64,000 nucleotides of DNA, from positions 1 to 64,000 of the forward strand of contig NZ_PQGD01000006.1 in NCBI RefSeq assembly GCF_002915575.1. The letters are read 5' to 3'. Under the pieces are notes generated by a model, which worked only from the letters and a program-made list of their open reading frames with translations, made no database searches and was not told the DNA's origin. Within the stretch, counting starts at the first letter, position 1, and every line of letters starts with the position of its first letter. A program made the translations under genes and the position numbers. Shown here piece by piece: positions 54,008 to 63,752 of this stretch. The stretch is from Superficieibacter electus. Lineage in GTDB: Bacteria; Pseudomonadota; Gammaproteobacteria; Enterobacterales; Enterobacteriaceae.

Positions 54008-54622
54008 CTATTCATTTCCGGGTGCGGGTATTTTCTCGAACCAGGTGGTTAACTGTTGACGCCTTTGCATCGGCAGCATGGCTTCATGCATGCCTGTAAT
54101 AGCGCCTTCCAGCGCATAAAGCAGTCTGACCGATAAATATTTATTTTTCTCCCTGATCTTCAGCCACGCGACCTCCGCCCCTACTGCACGAAGCTCTTCC
54201 TCGCTACGAATCCCCACTTCTATTAGCAACATTTCCAGATGAAAAGTAATATTAGGCAGATCCTTAAGCCGCTTGACACCACCCCGCCGGGCTTTTTCCT
54301 GCCGGGCCGCCTGGAGCGAAAACGAACTGAGGTGCAAAAGCGTTTGCCGGTCGCTCCATAGCGCTTCATCGACCCGGTAATAATTCAGCAAGATGGGACG
54401 TCCTCGCTTTTGCAGCGTCAGTAAAGAGGTAGGGTGGTTGACGCGATAGGGTGCGCTTTCCTCGCAGACCCGAAGATATAAATCCCCATCGGCTACCATG
54501 GCAAAGACGGTGTTGTCTATCGCCAGGCTATATCCGCCAAAAAGTGCCCGATAGCGAATCGAGCCTAACGGTGAAAGGTATTCTTGCGACTGATAAATCC
54601 GTTTGTGTGAGATATTGCTCAT
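54008..54622 (-). CDS. sxy: Sxy/TfoX competence activator
   Basis: The 204-residue protein has an N-terminal TfoX domain (RYRALFGGYSLAIDNTVFAMVADGDLYLR, residues 24-52) and a C-terminal TfoX_C helix-hairpin domain (LKDLPNITFHLEMLLIEVGI, near 120). With CRP it drives promoters of the CRP-S class in competence genes. The frame is full length. Divergent from sulA. Confidence 0.95.
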   Translation of the reverse strand: MSNISHKRIYQSQEYLSPLGSIRYRALFGGYSLAIDNTVFAMVADGDLYLRVCEESAPYRVNHPTSLLTLQKRGRPILLNYYRVDEALWSDRQTLLHLSSFSLQAARQEKARRGGVKRLKDLPNITFHLEMLLIEVGIRSEEELRAVGAEVAWLKIREKNKYLSVRLLYALEGAITGMHEAMLPMQRRQQLTTWFEKIPAPGNE

Positions 54623-54775
54623 GATTATTCCTTAAAAATCATGGATATAAAATATTAACATTACTAACGGATCCGCTAATCAGGAACATAGGCAACTTCG
54701 GGTCTTGCGGCAAGGTGAATTTCACGATCGGCTGCATTGAAGTTCAAATTTGCGAGTCGCTTTCAGAAAATGAGG

Positions 54776-54818
54776 TTGATCTTTATACGTGGCAGGGGTA
54801 CTGTATATGCATACAGTA
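54776..54818 (+). promoter_or_regulatory. sulA promoter with LexA box
   Basis: TTGATC (54776-54781) and TACTGT (54799-54804) with a 17-base spacer. The LexA box CTGTATATGCATACAG (54801-54816) overlaps the -10 and matches the CTGT-N8-ACAG consensus perfectly, with TA flanks making a 20-base palindrome. Confidence 0.95.
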
Positions 54819-54839
54819 ACTCACAGGGCTGGATTGATT

Positions 54840-55346
54840 ATGTACACTTCAGGTCACGCAAATCGCACTTCTTCATTCCCGACAACCGCTAACGCCGGGT
54901 CCTGGTCCGCATCTGAATATTCAGCTGGCTTGATCAGTGAAATCGTTTATCAAGAAGACCAGCCCATGATGACACAGCTTCTGCTGCTCCCTCTTTTGCA
55001 ACAGCTGGGGCAACAGTCTCGGTGGCAACTTTGGCTTACCCCTCAGCAGAAATTGAGCCGGGAATGGGTACAGTCTGCGGGGCTTCCTTTGACCAAACTA
55101 ATGCAAATCAGTCAAATGTCTCCCTGCAATACACTGGCCTCTATGATTCGCGCGTTGCGTACGGGTAACTACAGCGTCGTAATCGGCTGGCTCTCTGATG
55201 AGTTAACACCCGAGGAATATTCACAATTGGCTGAAGCGGCAGAAGAAGGTCATGCCATGGGCTTCGTTATGCGCCCGATTCGGGGGGATAATCGTAGCGG
55301 CAGACATTCCGGCGGGTTAAAAATTCACTCAAATTTGTATCATTAA
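54840..55346 (+). CDS. sulA: SulA, SOS cell-division inhibitor
   Basis: The 168-residue SulA binds FtsZ and blocks Z-ring assembly during DNA damage; Lon degrades it afterwards. The family block [31 protein letters not shown] is present, and the C-terminus ends in the YH expected for Lon recognition. The ATG at 54840 matches the MYTSGHANR start; a longer frame begins before the LexA box and cannot be used. It sits just after a perfect LexA box. Confidence 0.97.
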   Translation: MYTSGHANRTSSFPTTANAGSWSASEYSAGLISEIVYQEDQPMMTQLLLLPLLQQLGQQSRWQLWLTPQQKLSREWVQSAGLPLTKLMQISQMSPCNTLASMIRALRTGNYSVVIGWLSDELTPEEYSQLAEAAEEGHAMGFVMRPIRGDNRSGRHSGGLKIHSNLYH

Positions 55347-55698
55347 TCGCAATTAAGAATTTTCCTGGCATTTTTTTTAATTTGCAGGCAACCTTTTTAT
55401 TGTACAGGTAAATTTCGCGACAATGCTTGTCTGGTGCGGTTTCGCGTATAGTTGTCAGTCCAAAAATGACACACAAATGTTTCATATTATGTTCAGCAAC
55501 CTTTTTTTTTCATATGCCTGACAGAGTTCACACTTGTAAGTTTCCAACTACGTTGTAGACTTTACATCGCCAGGGGTGCTCGTCTTAAGCTGCTAATAAC
55601 GGCAATGTAATTAATGAGTCGCGCCCCCGGTGAAGGATTTAACCGTGAGTTTCTTTGAACATTCATGGCGATTTTTGGATGATAACGAGGCGCAAAAA
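55347..55698 (+). promoter_or_regulatory. ompA promoter and long leader
   Basis: Sequence from about 55495 is close to the E. coli ompA promoter and its 133-base stabilising leader, including ttccaactacgttgtagac and tttacatcgccaggggtgct (promoter near 55540-55575). A GGATGATAACGAGGCGC block (55676-55692) over the ribosome-binding site is the target of the small RNA MicA in E. coli. The earlier part to about 55500 is AT-rich; no gene seen. Confidence 0.75.
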
Positions 55699-56754
55699 AT
55701 GAAAAAGACAGCTATCGCGATTGCAGTGGCACTGGCTGGCTTCGCTACCGTAGCGCAGGCCGCTCCGAAAGACGAAACCTGGTACACTGGTGCTAAACTG
55801 GGCTGGTCCCAGTATCATGACACCGGGTTTATCCCGAATGATGGCCCGACCCACGAAAACCAGCTTGGCGCTGGCGCTTTCGGTGGTTACCAGGTTAACC
55901 CGTATGTTGGTTTCGAACTGGGTTATGACTGGCTGGGCCGTATGCCTTACAAAGGCGACAACGTGAATGGCGCTTTCAAAGCACAGGGCATTCAGCTGAC
56001 CACCAAACTGAGCTACCCGGTAGCTGACGACCTGGACGTCTATACTCGTCTGGGTGGTATGGTATGGCGTGCAGATGCTAAAGCTCAGTCTCGCGTAAGC
56101 GGTGACACCTTCAAAGATCACGATACCGGTGTTTCTCCGGTATTTGCTGGTGGTCTGGAGTGGGCTGTTACTCGTGATGTTGCTACCCGTCTGGAATACC
56201 AGTGGACCAACAACATTGGCGACGCTAACACCGTTGGTACTCGTCCGGACAACGGCCTGCTGAGCGTAGGTGTTTCCTACCGCTTTGGTCAGGAAGAAGC
56301 TGCACCGGTAGTTGCACCGGCACCGGCTCCGGCCCCTGAAGTACAGACCAAACACTTTACTCTGAAGTCTGACGTACTGTTCAACTTCAACAAAGCTACC
56401 CTGAAACCGGAAGGTCAGCAGGCGCTGGATCAGATGTACAACCAGCTGAGCAACCTTGATCCGAAAGACGGTTCTGTAGTGGTTCTGGGCTTCACTGACC
56501 GTATCGGTTCTGACGCTTACAACCAGGGTCTGTCTGAAAAACGTGCTCAGTCTGTTGTTGACTACCTGATCTCTAAAGGTATCCCGTCCAACAAGATCTC
56601 TGCACGTGGTATGGGTGAATCTAACCCGGTTACCGGCAATACCTGTGACAACGTGAAACCGCGTGCTGCGCTGATCGACTGCCTGGCTCCGGATCGTCGC
56701 GTTGAGATCGAAGTTAAAGGTATCAAAGACGTTGTAACTCAGCCGCAGGCTTAA
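55699..56754 (+). CDS. ompA: OmpA, major outer-membrane protein
   Basis: The 351-residue OmpA has a signal peptide cut at AQA/APKD near residue 21. An eight-strand barrel (to about 190) contains four variable surface loops that differ from E. coli, e.g. [13 protein letters not shown] proline-alanine hinge ([11 protein letters not shown]) leads to a peptidoglycan-binding OmpA-like domain ([20 protein letters not shown]; the [19 protein letters not shown] helix), with the final Cys pair. Codon bias is strongly toward preferred codons, as for a highly expressed gene. The ATG at 55699 follows the conserved GAGGCGC; the upstream frame is the leader. Confidence 0.98.
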   Translation: MKKTAIAIAVALAGFATVAQAAPKDETWYTGAKLGWSQYHDTGFIPNDGPTHENQLGAGAFGGYQVNPYVGFELGYDWLGRMPYKGDNVNGAFKAQGIQLTTKLSYPVADDLDVYTRLGGMVWRADAKAQSRVSGDTFKDHDTGVSPVFAGGLEWAVTRDVATRLEYQWTNNIGDANTVGTRPDNGLLSVGVSYRFGQEEAAPVVAPAPAPAPEVQTKHFTLKSDVLFNFNKATLKPEGQQALDQMYNQLSNLDPKDGSVVVLGFTDRIGSDAYNQGLSEKRAQSVVDYLISKGIPSNKISARGMGESNPVTGNTCDNVKPRAALIDCLAPDRRVEIEVKGIKDVVTQPQA

Positions 56755-56767
56755 GTTATCGTCTAAT

Positions 56768-56798
56768 AAAAAACCCCGCAGCGCGGGGTTTTTTTTGT
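56768..56798 (+). terminator. Terminator after ompA
   Basis: Stem AACCCCGC / GCGGGGTT with a short loop and T8, 12 bases past the stop. Confidence 0.95.
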
Positions 56799-56816
56799 CT
56801 TTTATCCAGCAAGAAT

Positions 56817-57269
56817 TTACTCTTTACCCAATAGCGCCTTAAGATCGCTTTTCAGGCTACTCATCTGATTGGCGTATTTCTCTTTATTTTCCGCATCCTC
56901 AATCAGTTGCACGATGGTTTCTGATAGCGTTTTGCCACGACGTTGCGCGAGTCCTGCCAGCCGTTGCCAGACAGCAAATTCAAGATCGATAGATTTTTTA
57001 CGCGTATGCTGATGCTCAGCGTTAAAATGCCGCTTGCGCCGCGCGCGAATCGTTTGCTTCATGCGGTTCAACAACGCCGGATTGATATGTTGTTCAATCC
57101 ATTTATTCACCTGAACCGGTTCATTTTCAAGCTTTAACAATAAATCGACGGCTTCTCTGGCGGCACTGGTTTCAATATAACGAGTGATCAGCTCACCCTC
57201 CCGATGTTTTTTTACCAGGTATTTCCACTTCCAGCCGCTTTCAAGGTTTTCCAGTTGTTGATATTTCAT
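56817..57269 (-). CDS. matP: MatP, Ter macrodomain organiser
   Basis: The 150-residue MatP binds matS sites in the terminus macrodomain. It has a four-helix N-terminal domain ([33 protein letters not shown]) and a C-terminal ribbon-helix-helix ([29 protein letters not shown]) followed by a coiled coil. I chose the ATG at 57269 that aligns with the E. coli start. It is convergent with ompA and divergent from lonH. Confidence 0.96.
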   Translation of the reverse strand: MKYQQLENLESGWKWKYLVKKHREGELITRYIETSAAREAVDLLLKLENEPVQVNKWIEQHINPALLNRMKQTIRARRKRHFNAEHQHTRKKSIDLEFAVWQRLAGLAQRRGKTLSETIVQLIEDAENKEKYANQMSSLKSDLKALLGKE

Positions 57270-57452
57270 CGCGATCTCATATGTGACCGTGTAACTCATT
57301 CAGGATAACAGTTTTTTTGCGCTGTGCTGAGCAGAAATCGCCTGCACCCTCCGAAATGCGTTTTAGCACACGTTGATTATCTATTATCCGTGTGCTCACC
57401 TGTTGCATGCGGTATAATCGCGCGCTTTGAATCTGACTAAAAAATATCGACT

Positions 57453-59213
57453 TTGACCATAAATAAACTTGCCTGGCGCGACCTTACACCTGATACCGAA
57501 AGCTATCAGCAGGTATTTGCACAGCCAGATTTTGCATCTGAAGACGATACGCTGTTAAACGGCACCCAGGACCGTCTGCTCTACGCGCTTGAGCAGTTGC
57601 TTCGTCCGTTGTCGGTATCCCCTTTTATGCTGGTGAAAGCGCCAGAAGAAACTGAATATTTACAATTACTGGCATCGACAGCCCGTGAGCTATGTCCTCC
57701 TGTGGACCAGCTGACCGGCGTCCATTACCAGATTGATCGTCACCACGTTACTCTGCAGCCAGCCAGCTCTCAGGATGATAATTTCGCGGGCACAGGTAAC
57801 ATACTGTGCGCTGACTGGGTTGAGGCTGAACAGCTTTTTGGCTGCGTGCGTCAATTCAATGGCGAAGTTACCCTGCATTCGGGCCTGGTTCATCCGGCCA
57901 ACGGCGGGGTATTAATTGTCTCCTTGCGCACGCTATTAGCCCAGCCGCTGCTATGGATGCGCCTGAAGATGATTGTTGCGCATCAGCGATTTGACTGGGT
58001 GGCGTTCGACGAATCTCGTCCTCTGCCGGTTAGCGTACCGTCTATGCCACTCTCGTTAAAGGTGATGCTGGTAGGCGAGCGAGATTCGCTGGCGGATTTC
58101 CAGGAGATGGAACCTGAACTTACCAGCAATGCCATTTACAGCGAATTTGAAGATAATTTTCAGGTTGCTGATGCAGAAGATATGCAGCAGTGGTGTCGCT
58201 GGATCTATCAGGTGGCAGAATATTATCAGTTGCCCAAACCTGCGGCTGACGCCTGGCCCATTTTCATTCGTGAGGCGGTGAGGTATACCGGCGATCAGGA
58301 CACCCTGCCGCTCTGTCCACTGTGGATTTCCCGCCAGCTACGCGAAGCTGCAGCCTTTACAGCAGAGTCGACCTTTACAGCGGAACAACTGCAGGCGATG
58401 TTGGCCCAGCGTGAATGGCGGGAAGGTTTTCTTGCTGAACGCATTCAGGATGAGATCCTGCTTGAGCAGATCCTCATTGAAACGGAAGGTGAACAAATCG
58501 GGCAAATTAATGCTCTGTCGGTGGTGGAATTTCCAGGCCATCCCCGTGCCTTTGGCGAGCCGTCCCGCATCAGCTGTGTTGTCCATATCGGCGATGGTGA
58601 GTTCACCGATATTGAACGCAAGGCGGAACTTGGTGGCAATATTCATGCTAAAGGCATGATGATCATGCAGGCATTTTTGATGACCGAGCTTGAACTCGAT
58701 CAGCAAATCCCCTTTTCTGCGTCGTTAACTTTTGAGCAATCTTACAGCGAAGTTGATGGTGACAGTGCCTCTCTGGCCGAACTTTGCGCGTTGATTAGTG
58801 CGCTGGCTAATGCTCCCATAAATCAGAGCATTGCCATTACCGGTTCGGTAGATCAGTTTGGTCGTGTTCAGCCTGTAGGGGGACTGAATGAAAAAATTGA
58901 AGGCTTCTTTACCATTTGCCAGCAGCGCGGACTGACGGGTAGTCAGGGGGTGATTATACCCGCCGCTAACGTGCGTCATCTTAGCCTTTCACAAACGCTC
59001 TTGCAGGCCGTTGAAGCGGAACAATTTTTCATTTGGGCTGTCGATGATGTTACCGATGCGCTGCCATTGCTTACCCGCCTTCCGTGGGACGGCGATGGAC
59101 AAACTACGCTTCTGCAAACGATTCAGGAGCGAATAGCACAGGCCAACCAGCCGGATGCGCGTCATCGCCATCCCTGGCCGTTACGCTGGCTCAACGGGTT
59201 TGGTTCGAACTGA
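57453..59213 (+). CDS. lonH: LonH (YcbZ), Lon-like protease
   Basis: The 586-residue protein has a C-terminal Lon-type proteolytic domain (about 345-560) with the Ser-Lys dyad at Ser438 (GDSAS, Lon: GPSAG) and Lys481 (GGLNEKIEG). The N-terminal part lacks the Walker motifs of Lon, so the ATPase is degenerate. Length equals E. coli YcbZ. The start is TTG at 57453, which aligns with the E. coli protein start (MTINKLAW); no ATG is available. Substrates are unknown. Confidence 0.94.
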   Translation: MTINKLAWRDLTPDTESYQQVFAQPDFASEDDTLLNGTQDRLLYALEQLLRPLSVSPFMLVKAPEETEYLQLLASTARELCPPVDQLTGVHYQIDRHHVTLQPASSQDDNFAGTGNILCADWVEAEQLFGCVRQFNGEVTLHSGLVHPANGGVLIVSLRTLLAQPLLWMRLKMIVAHQRFDWVAFDESRPLPVSVPSMPLSLKVMLVGERDSLADFQEMEPELTSNAIYSEFEDNFQVADAEDMQQWCRWIYQVAEYYQLPKPAADAWPIFIREAVRYTGDQDTLPLCPLWISRQLREAAAFTAESTFTAEQLQAMLAQREWREGFLAERIQDEILLEQILIETEGEQIGQINALSVVEFPGHPRAFGEPSRISCVVHIGDGEFTDIERKAELGGNIHAKGMMIMQAFLMTELELDQQIPFSASLTFEQSYSEVDGDSASLAELCALISALANAPINQSIAITGSVDQFGRVQPVGGLNEKIEGFFTICQQRGLTGSQGVIIPAANVRHLSLSQTLLQAVEAEQFFIWAVDDVTDALPLLTRLPWDGDGQTTLLQTIQERIAQANQPDARHRHPWPLRWLNGFGSN

Positions 59214-59224
59214 TCGGACTTGTT
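59208..59224 (+). promoter_or_regulatory. FadR site upstream of fabA
   Basis: AACTGATCGGACTTGTT matches the FadR-activated fabA operator (AACTGGTCNGACNTGTT-type). It starts inside the last codons of lonH and is followed two bases later by the FabR palindrome. Confidence 0.88.
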
Positions 59225-59225
59225 C

Positions 59226-59243
59226 AGCGTACACGTGTTAGCT
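59226..59243 (+). promoter_or_regulatory. FabR palindrome upstream of fabA
   Basis: AGCGTACACGTGTTAGCT is the FabR-type palindrome around ACACGTGT. FabR represses fabA when unsaturated acyl chains are plentiful. It lies 39-56 bases before the fabA start. Confidence 0.88.
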
Positions 59244-59281
59244 ATCCTGCGTGCTTCACTAAAATAAGGCTTACTGAGAAC

Positions 59282-59800
59282 ATGGTAGATAAACGCGAAT
59301 CCTATACAAAAGAAGACCTTCTTGCCTCTGGTCGCGGTGAACTGTTCGGCGCTAAAGGCCCACAGTTACCGGCACCCAACATGCTGATGATGGACCGTGT
59401 AGTAAAAATGTCGGAAACCGGCGGTAACTACGATAAAGGCTATGTTGAAGCGGAGCTGGATATTAATCCGGACCTGTGGTTCTTCGGTTGCCACTTTATT
59501 GGCGATCCGGTAATGCCTGGCTGTCTGGGTCTTGATGCCATGTGGCAGCTGGTAGGATTCTACCTGGGTTGGCTCGGCGGCGAAGGCAAAGGCCGTGCGC
59601 TGGGTGTGGGTGAAGTGAAATTTACCGGCCAAATCCTGCCAACCGCGAAAAAAGTCACTTATCGCATTCACTTCAAGCGTGTGGTGAACCGCCGTCTGGT
59701 GATGGGTCTTGCCGATGGCGAAGTGCTGGTTGACGGTCACCTGATCTATACAGCCAAAGAGCTTAAAGTCGGTCTGTTCCAGGATACATCTGCGTTCTGA
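59282..59800 (+). CDS. fabA: FabA, 3-hydroxydecanoyl-ACP dehydratase/isomerase
   Basis: The 172-residue dimeric hot-dog enzyme introduces the cis double bond for unsaturated fatty acids. Catalytic His is at residue 71 ([11 protein letters not shown]) and Asp at 85 (LGLDAMWQ), the E. coli His70/Asp84 by mature numbering. The MVDKRES start at 59282 is conserved; the frame extending upstream runs into lonH. Controlled by FadR and FabR sites just upstream. Confidence 0.98.
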   Translation: MVDKRESYTKEDLLASGRGELFGAKGPQLPAPNMLMMDRVVKMSETGGNYDKGYVEAELDINPDLWFFGCHFIGDPVMPGCLGLDAMWQLVGFYLGWLGGEGKGRALGVGEVKFTGQILPTAKKVTYRIHFKRVVNRRLVMGLADGEVLVDGHLIYTAKELKVGLFQDTSAF

Positions 59801-59813
59801 TGCGTTAACAGGC

Positions 59814-59843
59814 GAAACCTCCGCGCGGCGGAGGTTTCTTTTT
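59814..59843 (+). terminator. Terminator after fabA
   Basis: Stem AAACCTCCGC / GCGGAGGTTT, then TCTTTTT; 14 bases after the stop. It also faces the end of rmf. Confidence 0.9.
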
Positions 59844-59855
59844 AAAGAGACAGAA

Positions 59856-60023
59856 TCAGGCGATAACGGCCCTGTCCTCCATGGCTTCTCGCCAGCCTCC
59901 AAGCCAGTATGATCTCTGATTCAGCGCCTGATAGGGGCAAAGTTCTTTTGAGCGTCCGGCAATACCCGCCTGATACCCTCTCTGATGTGCCCGTTCCAGG
60001 CGATCTCGTTTTTGTCTCTTCAT
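59856..60023 (-). CDS. rmf: Rmf, ribosome modulation factor
   Basis: The 55-residue basic protein (MKRQKRDRLERAHQRGYQAG, then IAGRSKELCPY) binds 70S ribosomes in stationary phase and dimerises them into 100S particles. It is nearly identical to E. coli Rmf. It is in a frame different from a longer frame over the same bases, which is not a gene. Location after fabA and before pqiC is that of E. coli. Confidence 0.95.
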   Translation of the reverse strand: MKRQKRDRLERAHQRGYQAGIAGRSKELCPYQALNQRSYWLGGWREAMEDRAVIA

Positions 60024-60224
60024 GCCTCGTTTCCCTCATCGTTTTGGTCTGGTGGAAAAGAAAACAGTGATTACAAAACGCGCAACCACGTATAACCAAT
60101 AACGCGAAAAAAGCTGAGCGTCAATGCGCAAATTTCATACCGGTGTCATATTTGTGAGTTAAGTAAAGTGATCCTGGCAGCCATTTTTTGTCCGAAAACG
60201 AGTAACGGTCTGATGATAAATACA
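60024..60224. other. Upstream region of rmf
   Basis: Contains the rmf promoter on the minus strand. The sequence is AT-rich at 60140-60220. No further gene seen. Confidence 0.45.
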
Positions 60225-60225
60225 A

Positions 60226-60264
60226 AAAAAAGCCGCACTGGTATGACGCCCGGTGCGGCTTTAA
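60226..60264 (-). terminator. Terminator after pqiC
   Basis: Stem AAAGCCGCACTGG / CCGGTGCGGCTTT with one bulge, followed on the minus strand by T-runs; 15 bases past the pqiC stop. Confidence 0.9.
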
Positions 60265-60279
60265 CAATATTAATTTTAC

Positions 60280-60843
60280 TTATGGCAGGCGCTTAATCTC
60301 AGCAGCAATAGCGGAAGCTTCCTGCCCCCACGCCTGAGCCAGCATTTTTACCATCTCGTCGTAACCATCCTTTTGCTGCGCCAGTTCAACGTGGAAAGGC
60401 CGCTTGATGATCTGCCCCTGATGGTTCAACAGCCATTCACCGCTGACAATAACGTGTCCATCATAGCGTCCATGGAAGCCCGTGACCGTCACGTTCAGCG
60501 TATCCTGATCGCTCCCCAGCGGCTGCGAGGCAACAACCCAGCCCGGAAGCTGATTGCTCAAATTCGCCACCAGGGTAGTACGCAACTGCTGATCCAGCGG
60601 GCTGGCCCACAGGTTACTGTTTGCAATGACGTACTGAACGTCAGTGGTCTGATAAACCACGCCGTTTCCGGCGAGGTAATCCGGGACCGCAACCTGTTCA
60701 ACCCACAATAGCCGGCTGCCCTGACTGGCAACACTTTGAGTGAGTAACTGCGATGAGGGCAATTGATACCATGTTTTGCTCTCTTCACTGCTGCTGCACG
60801 CAGATAACGCCAGCGCCATGAAAACCATCAGCCACTTTTTCAT
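60280..60843 (-). CDS. pqiC: PqiC (YmbA), outer-membrane lipoprotein of the Pqi system
   Basis: The 187-residue lipoprotein has the lipobox LSAC (Cys16), with Ser at +2. DUF330/ABC-transport-auxiliary fold: WYQLPSSQLLTQS near the start. PqiC forms a ring at the outer membrane end of the PqiB needle. The ATG overlaps the pqiB stop by 4 bases, so translation is coupled. Confidence 0.95.
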   Translation of the reverse strand: MKKWLMVFMALALSACSSSEESKTWYQLPSSQLLTQSVASQGSRLLWVEQVAVPDYLAGNGVVYQTTDVQYVIANSNLWASPLDQQLRTTLVANLSNQLPGWVVASQPLGSDQDTLNVTVTGFHGRYDGHVIVSGEWLLNHQGQIIKRPFHVELAQQKDGYDEMVKMLAQAWGQEASAIAAEIKRLP

Positions 60844-62480
60844 TGTTTTGCCCTCTTCGGCTCAGGATCTTTTTTACTCTTCGCTTCAAACACCAGCGCA
60901 TTACTCTTATCGTTCAGCGTCTTGAGTACCGGCTGCAGCTCTCGCAATACCTGATCCAAACGCTGCATGTCGGAGACCATCTTGTTATAGGCGGCAGAGC
61001 CTGGCTGGAAGCCCTGCATGCTGCGATTAAGTTCGCGCAGTGTTTTTTGCATATCTGCCGGCAGTTCCTGCGCCGACTGGCTGGCCGTAAGCTTATTGAG
61101 ATTATCCAGCGTCGTTTGCAGACGGCGCAGGGTTTGCTGACTTTCAGTAAGCGTGTTGGTTGCCTGCTGCAGCATTGGGTTGAGAGGCAAACTGTTAATT
61201 TTGTCCAGCGTATCCATCAGGCGCTGTTGGATTTGCGCCAGCCCGCCGCTCTCAGTCGGAATAACTTTGTAGCCACCAAACTCACGCATGCCAGTTACCG
61301 GCTCGGCTTTCGGGTAGAAATCCATATCCACGTACAGCGCGCCGGTAACCAGGTTACCCGTTTTCAGAGAACCACGCAGACCGCGTTTGAGCAGATCGGC
61401 CAGATGGCCTGCCACATCCGGGTTTTCACCAAGCTGACTGGCCAGACGTTCTGGTTCGATGCGAATCAGTACCGGGATTCGATAATCGTTATTCAGCGCC
61501 TGACGCAGACCCGGTACAAAGAATGGCACTTCGCCCACCGTCCCCAGTCGAATGCCACGGAACTCGACCGGCGCGCCCGGCTGAAGACCGCGAATGGAAT
61601 CCTTAAAGAACATCAGATAATCAATATGATCGGTATAGAGCGACTCCTGAATGTTCTTCTGGCTGTCATAGAGATTAAATTCACTTTTCTCTGCGACCGG
61701 CTGACCCAGTTCCAGCCCTTCCGGTACGTCAAAGCTGACCCCGCCGCTAAATAGTGTGGTCAATGATCCCATCTCAACGCGCATACCTGCTGAGTTTAGA
61801 TCCACCGCAATCCCGCTGTCTTTCCAGAAGCGCACATTACTGGTCACCAGACGATCGTTAGGCGCATTAATGAATAACTGATAGCTGATGGAGCGTTTTT
61901 GTGGATCGAAGGTGCTGGTTTCAACAGATCCCACCCGATAACCACGGAACAGCACCGGATCGCCCGGGCTAAGCTGGCCGGCTTTTTTGCTGTCGAGAAT
62001 AACGCGTATACCCTTCGCATCCGGCGGTGCCAGCGGCGGCGAATCCAGCAACTGATAAGTTTCAGGCTCACTGCCCTTACTGCCCGGCTGAAGTTCAATA
62101 TAGGCTCCCGAAAGCAGGGTTCCCAGGCCGCTAATGCCTTCGCGATCCACCTGCGGTTTTACCACCCAAAAAACGGAATCTTTATGCAGCAATTTTTCCA
62201 TTCCGGCATTCAGACGCGCTTTGATTTCCACGTGAGTCAAATCATCGGTCAGCGTGGCGCTTTCGACCACACCCACGTTAACACTGCGGCTTTTGATGGT
62301 GGTTTTCCCGCCTTCAATACCTTCCGCATTAGTGGTAATAAGCGTCACCATTGGTCCCTGATGACTGTAGTGATAAAACAGTATCCACGCGCCAATAAGC
62401 GCGGTGACAATGGGGAATATCCAGACCGGGGACCAGTTTTTCACTTTCTTAACCTGGGCCTCACCCTTTTTCGTTTCCAT
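60840..62480 (-). CDS. pqiB: PqiB, MCE-domain intermembrane lipid-transport protein
   Basis: The 546-residue periplasmic-spanning protein has a single N-terminal membrane helix (VWIFPIVTALIGAWILFY) and three MCE domains (starting near residues 45, 160 and 285), then a long coiled coil (NPMLQQATNTLTESQQTLRRLQTTL) that forms the needle. The ATG at 62480 is one base after the pqiA stop. Length as in E. coli. Confidence 0.96.
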   Translation of the reverse strand: METKKGEAQVKKVKNWSPVWIFPIVTALIGAWILFYHYSHQGPMVTLITTNAEGIEGGKTTIKSRSVNVGVVESATLTDDLTHVEIKARLNAGMEKLLHKDSVFWVVKPQVDREGISGLGTLLSGAYIELQPGSKGSEPETYQLLDSPPLAPPDAKGIRVILDSKKAGQLSPGDPVLFRGYRVGSVETSTFDPQKRSISYQLFINAPNDRLVTSNVRFWKDSGIAVDLNSAGMRVEMGSLTTLFSGGVSFDVPEGLELGQPVAEKSEFNLYDSQKNIQESLYTDHIDYLMFFKDSIRGLQPGAPVEFRGIRLGTVGEVPFFVPGLRQALNNDYRIPVLIRIEPERLASQLGENPDVAGHLADLLKRGLRGSLKTGNLVTGALYVDMDFYPKAEPVTGMREFGGYKVIPTESGGLAQIQQRLMDTLDKINSLPLNPMLQQATNTLTESQQTLRRLQTTLDNLNKLTASQSAQELPADMQKTLRELNRSMQGFQPGSAAYNKMVSDMQRLDQVLRELQPVLKTLNDKSNALVFEAKSKKDPEPKRAKQ

Positions 62481-62481
62481 G

Positions 62482-63738
62482 TTATAACGATTCCTCATGG
62501 CTGCTTTCCGGCTCCCGATCCCATGACAAACGCGGATCGAAGATCATTGCCGAGAACATGGTCATTATCACCACCAGCGCAAACATGAGCGCGCCCATAG
62601 CAGGATAAATATTCATAAGTCCCCCCATGCGCACCAGCGCTGAAAGGACTGCAATAACAAACACATCAATCATCGACCAGCGGCCGACAAACTCTACCAC
62701 TTCATAAATGAGGTGCATTCTCTCCCGGTCGCGCTGCCCGTGCCCTTTAGCATCCCAGCACAGCCAGGCAATGGCGATCATCTTCAGCGTCGGCACCATA
62801 ATGCTGGCAATAAAGATCACCCCCGCGACCGGGTACGATCCTTCACTCCACAGTAAAATCACCCCCGCCAGGATGGTGGAAGGCATTTTATCGCCCAGCA
62901 GATCCGTAATCATGATCGGCAGGATATTCGCCGGGAGATAAAGAAGGATCGACGTCACCAACAGTGCCATCGTCCATTGCAAGCTATTCTTACGCCGCAC
63001 GTGTCCATGTGTATGGCAACGTGGGCACACTTTTTGATCGGCAGGAAGGATCGCCGTACAGCATGGGCAAGAGCGCAGCCCCTGGCGAATCCCCGTCACA
63101 CCGGGAGTCAAAGGCTGCGTAATCGCCGGCATTGCCTCAATGTCATCCCACAACCAGCGGCGGTCAACGCACTGAAACGCACGTAGTTGAAGGATACAAA
63201 AAAGGCACCACGGGATAAAGCTGCTGCCAATGCCAATGTCACCGTAGGCCATCAGCTTAACGAAACTCACCAGTACGCCGGCGAGAAAAATCTCTGCCAT
63301 TCCCCAGCTTTTAAGCTGAAAGAGGACACGAGCAAGCACGCGCTTTAGCAATTCCGGCATTTCAAGTCGGTTTACCAGCAATAAAATGGTCACCAGGCAA
63401 AACGCAGGCACCAGCTGGACGAAGACGATAAAAAACGTCCCCAGACTGGCATAATCCTCGGAGAACATTACGCGCGGGATTTCCAGCAGCGTCACTTCGC
63501 TTCTGACACCCGCGACATTCATATTGACGAAGGGAAACAGGTTTGACAGCAGCAGCATAAACAGCGCCACCAGCGCATAGGCTGTCGGACGCTGTCTGGG
63601 CGCAAACCATTCGGTCGTCAGGGTCGTTTCACAACGTGGGCACGTTGCTTTATGACCATGTTCCAGCGGCGGCAGCGCCACCAGCAAATCACACTGTGGG
63701 CACAGTATGTGCCGCGCAGCATGATGGCTATCACACAT
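62482..63738 (-). CDS. pqiA: PqiA, inner-membrane component of the Pqi system
   Basis: The 418-residue integral membrane protein has two PqiA domains, each with four helices and preceded by zinc-ribbon-like CxxC pairs: CPQCDLLV...CPRC (residues 13-38) and CPCC...CPRC (about 225-245). It is the inner-membrane partner of PqiB. The gene starts the operon pqiABC as seen here. Paraquat inducibility through SoxRS is known in E. coli. Confidence 0.95.
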   Translation of the reverse strand: MCDSHHAARHILCPQCDLLVALPPLEHGHKATCPRCETTLTTEWFAPRQRPTAYALVALFMLLLSNLFPFVNMNVAGVRSEVTLLEIPRVMFSEDYASLGTFFIVFVQLVPAFCLVTILLLVNRLEMPELLKRVLARVLFQLKSWGMAEIFLAGVLVSFVKLMAYGDIGIGSSFIPWCLFCILQLRAFQCVDRRWLWDDIEAMPAITQPLTPGVTGIRQGLRSCPCCTAILPADQKVCPRCHTHGHVRRKNSLQWTMALLVTSILLYLPANILPIMITDLLGDKMPSTILAGVILLWSEGSYPVAGVIFIASIMVPTLKMIAIAWLCWDAKGHGQRDRERMHLIYEVVEFVGRWSMIDVFVIAVLSALVRMGGLMNIYPAMGALMFALVVIMTMFSAMIFDPRLSWDREPESSHEESL

Positions 63739-63752
63739 ACTCGCTCCTCGGG

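Noticed and set aside
59842-60099. 85-codon minus-strand frame over rmf
   Set aside because: The 55-codon Rmf frame in another register is clearly the real gene.
60843-61754. 303-codon plus-strand frame antisense to pqiB
   Set aside because: pqiB is conserved on the other strand; the antisense frame is a by-product of codon use.
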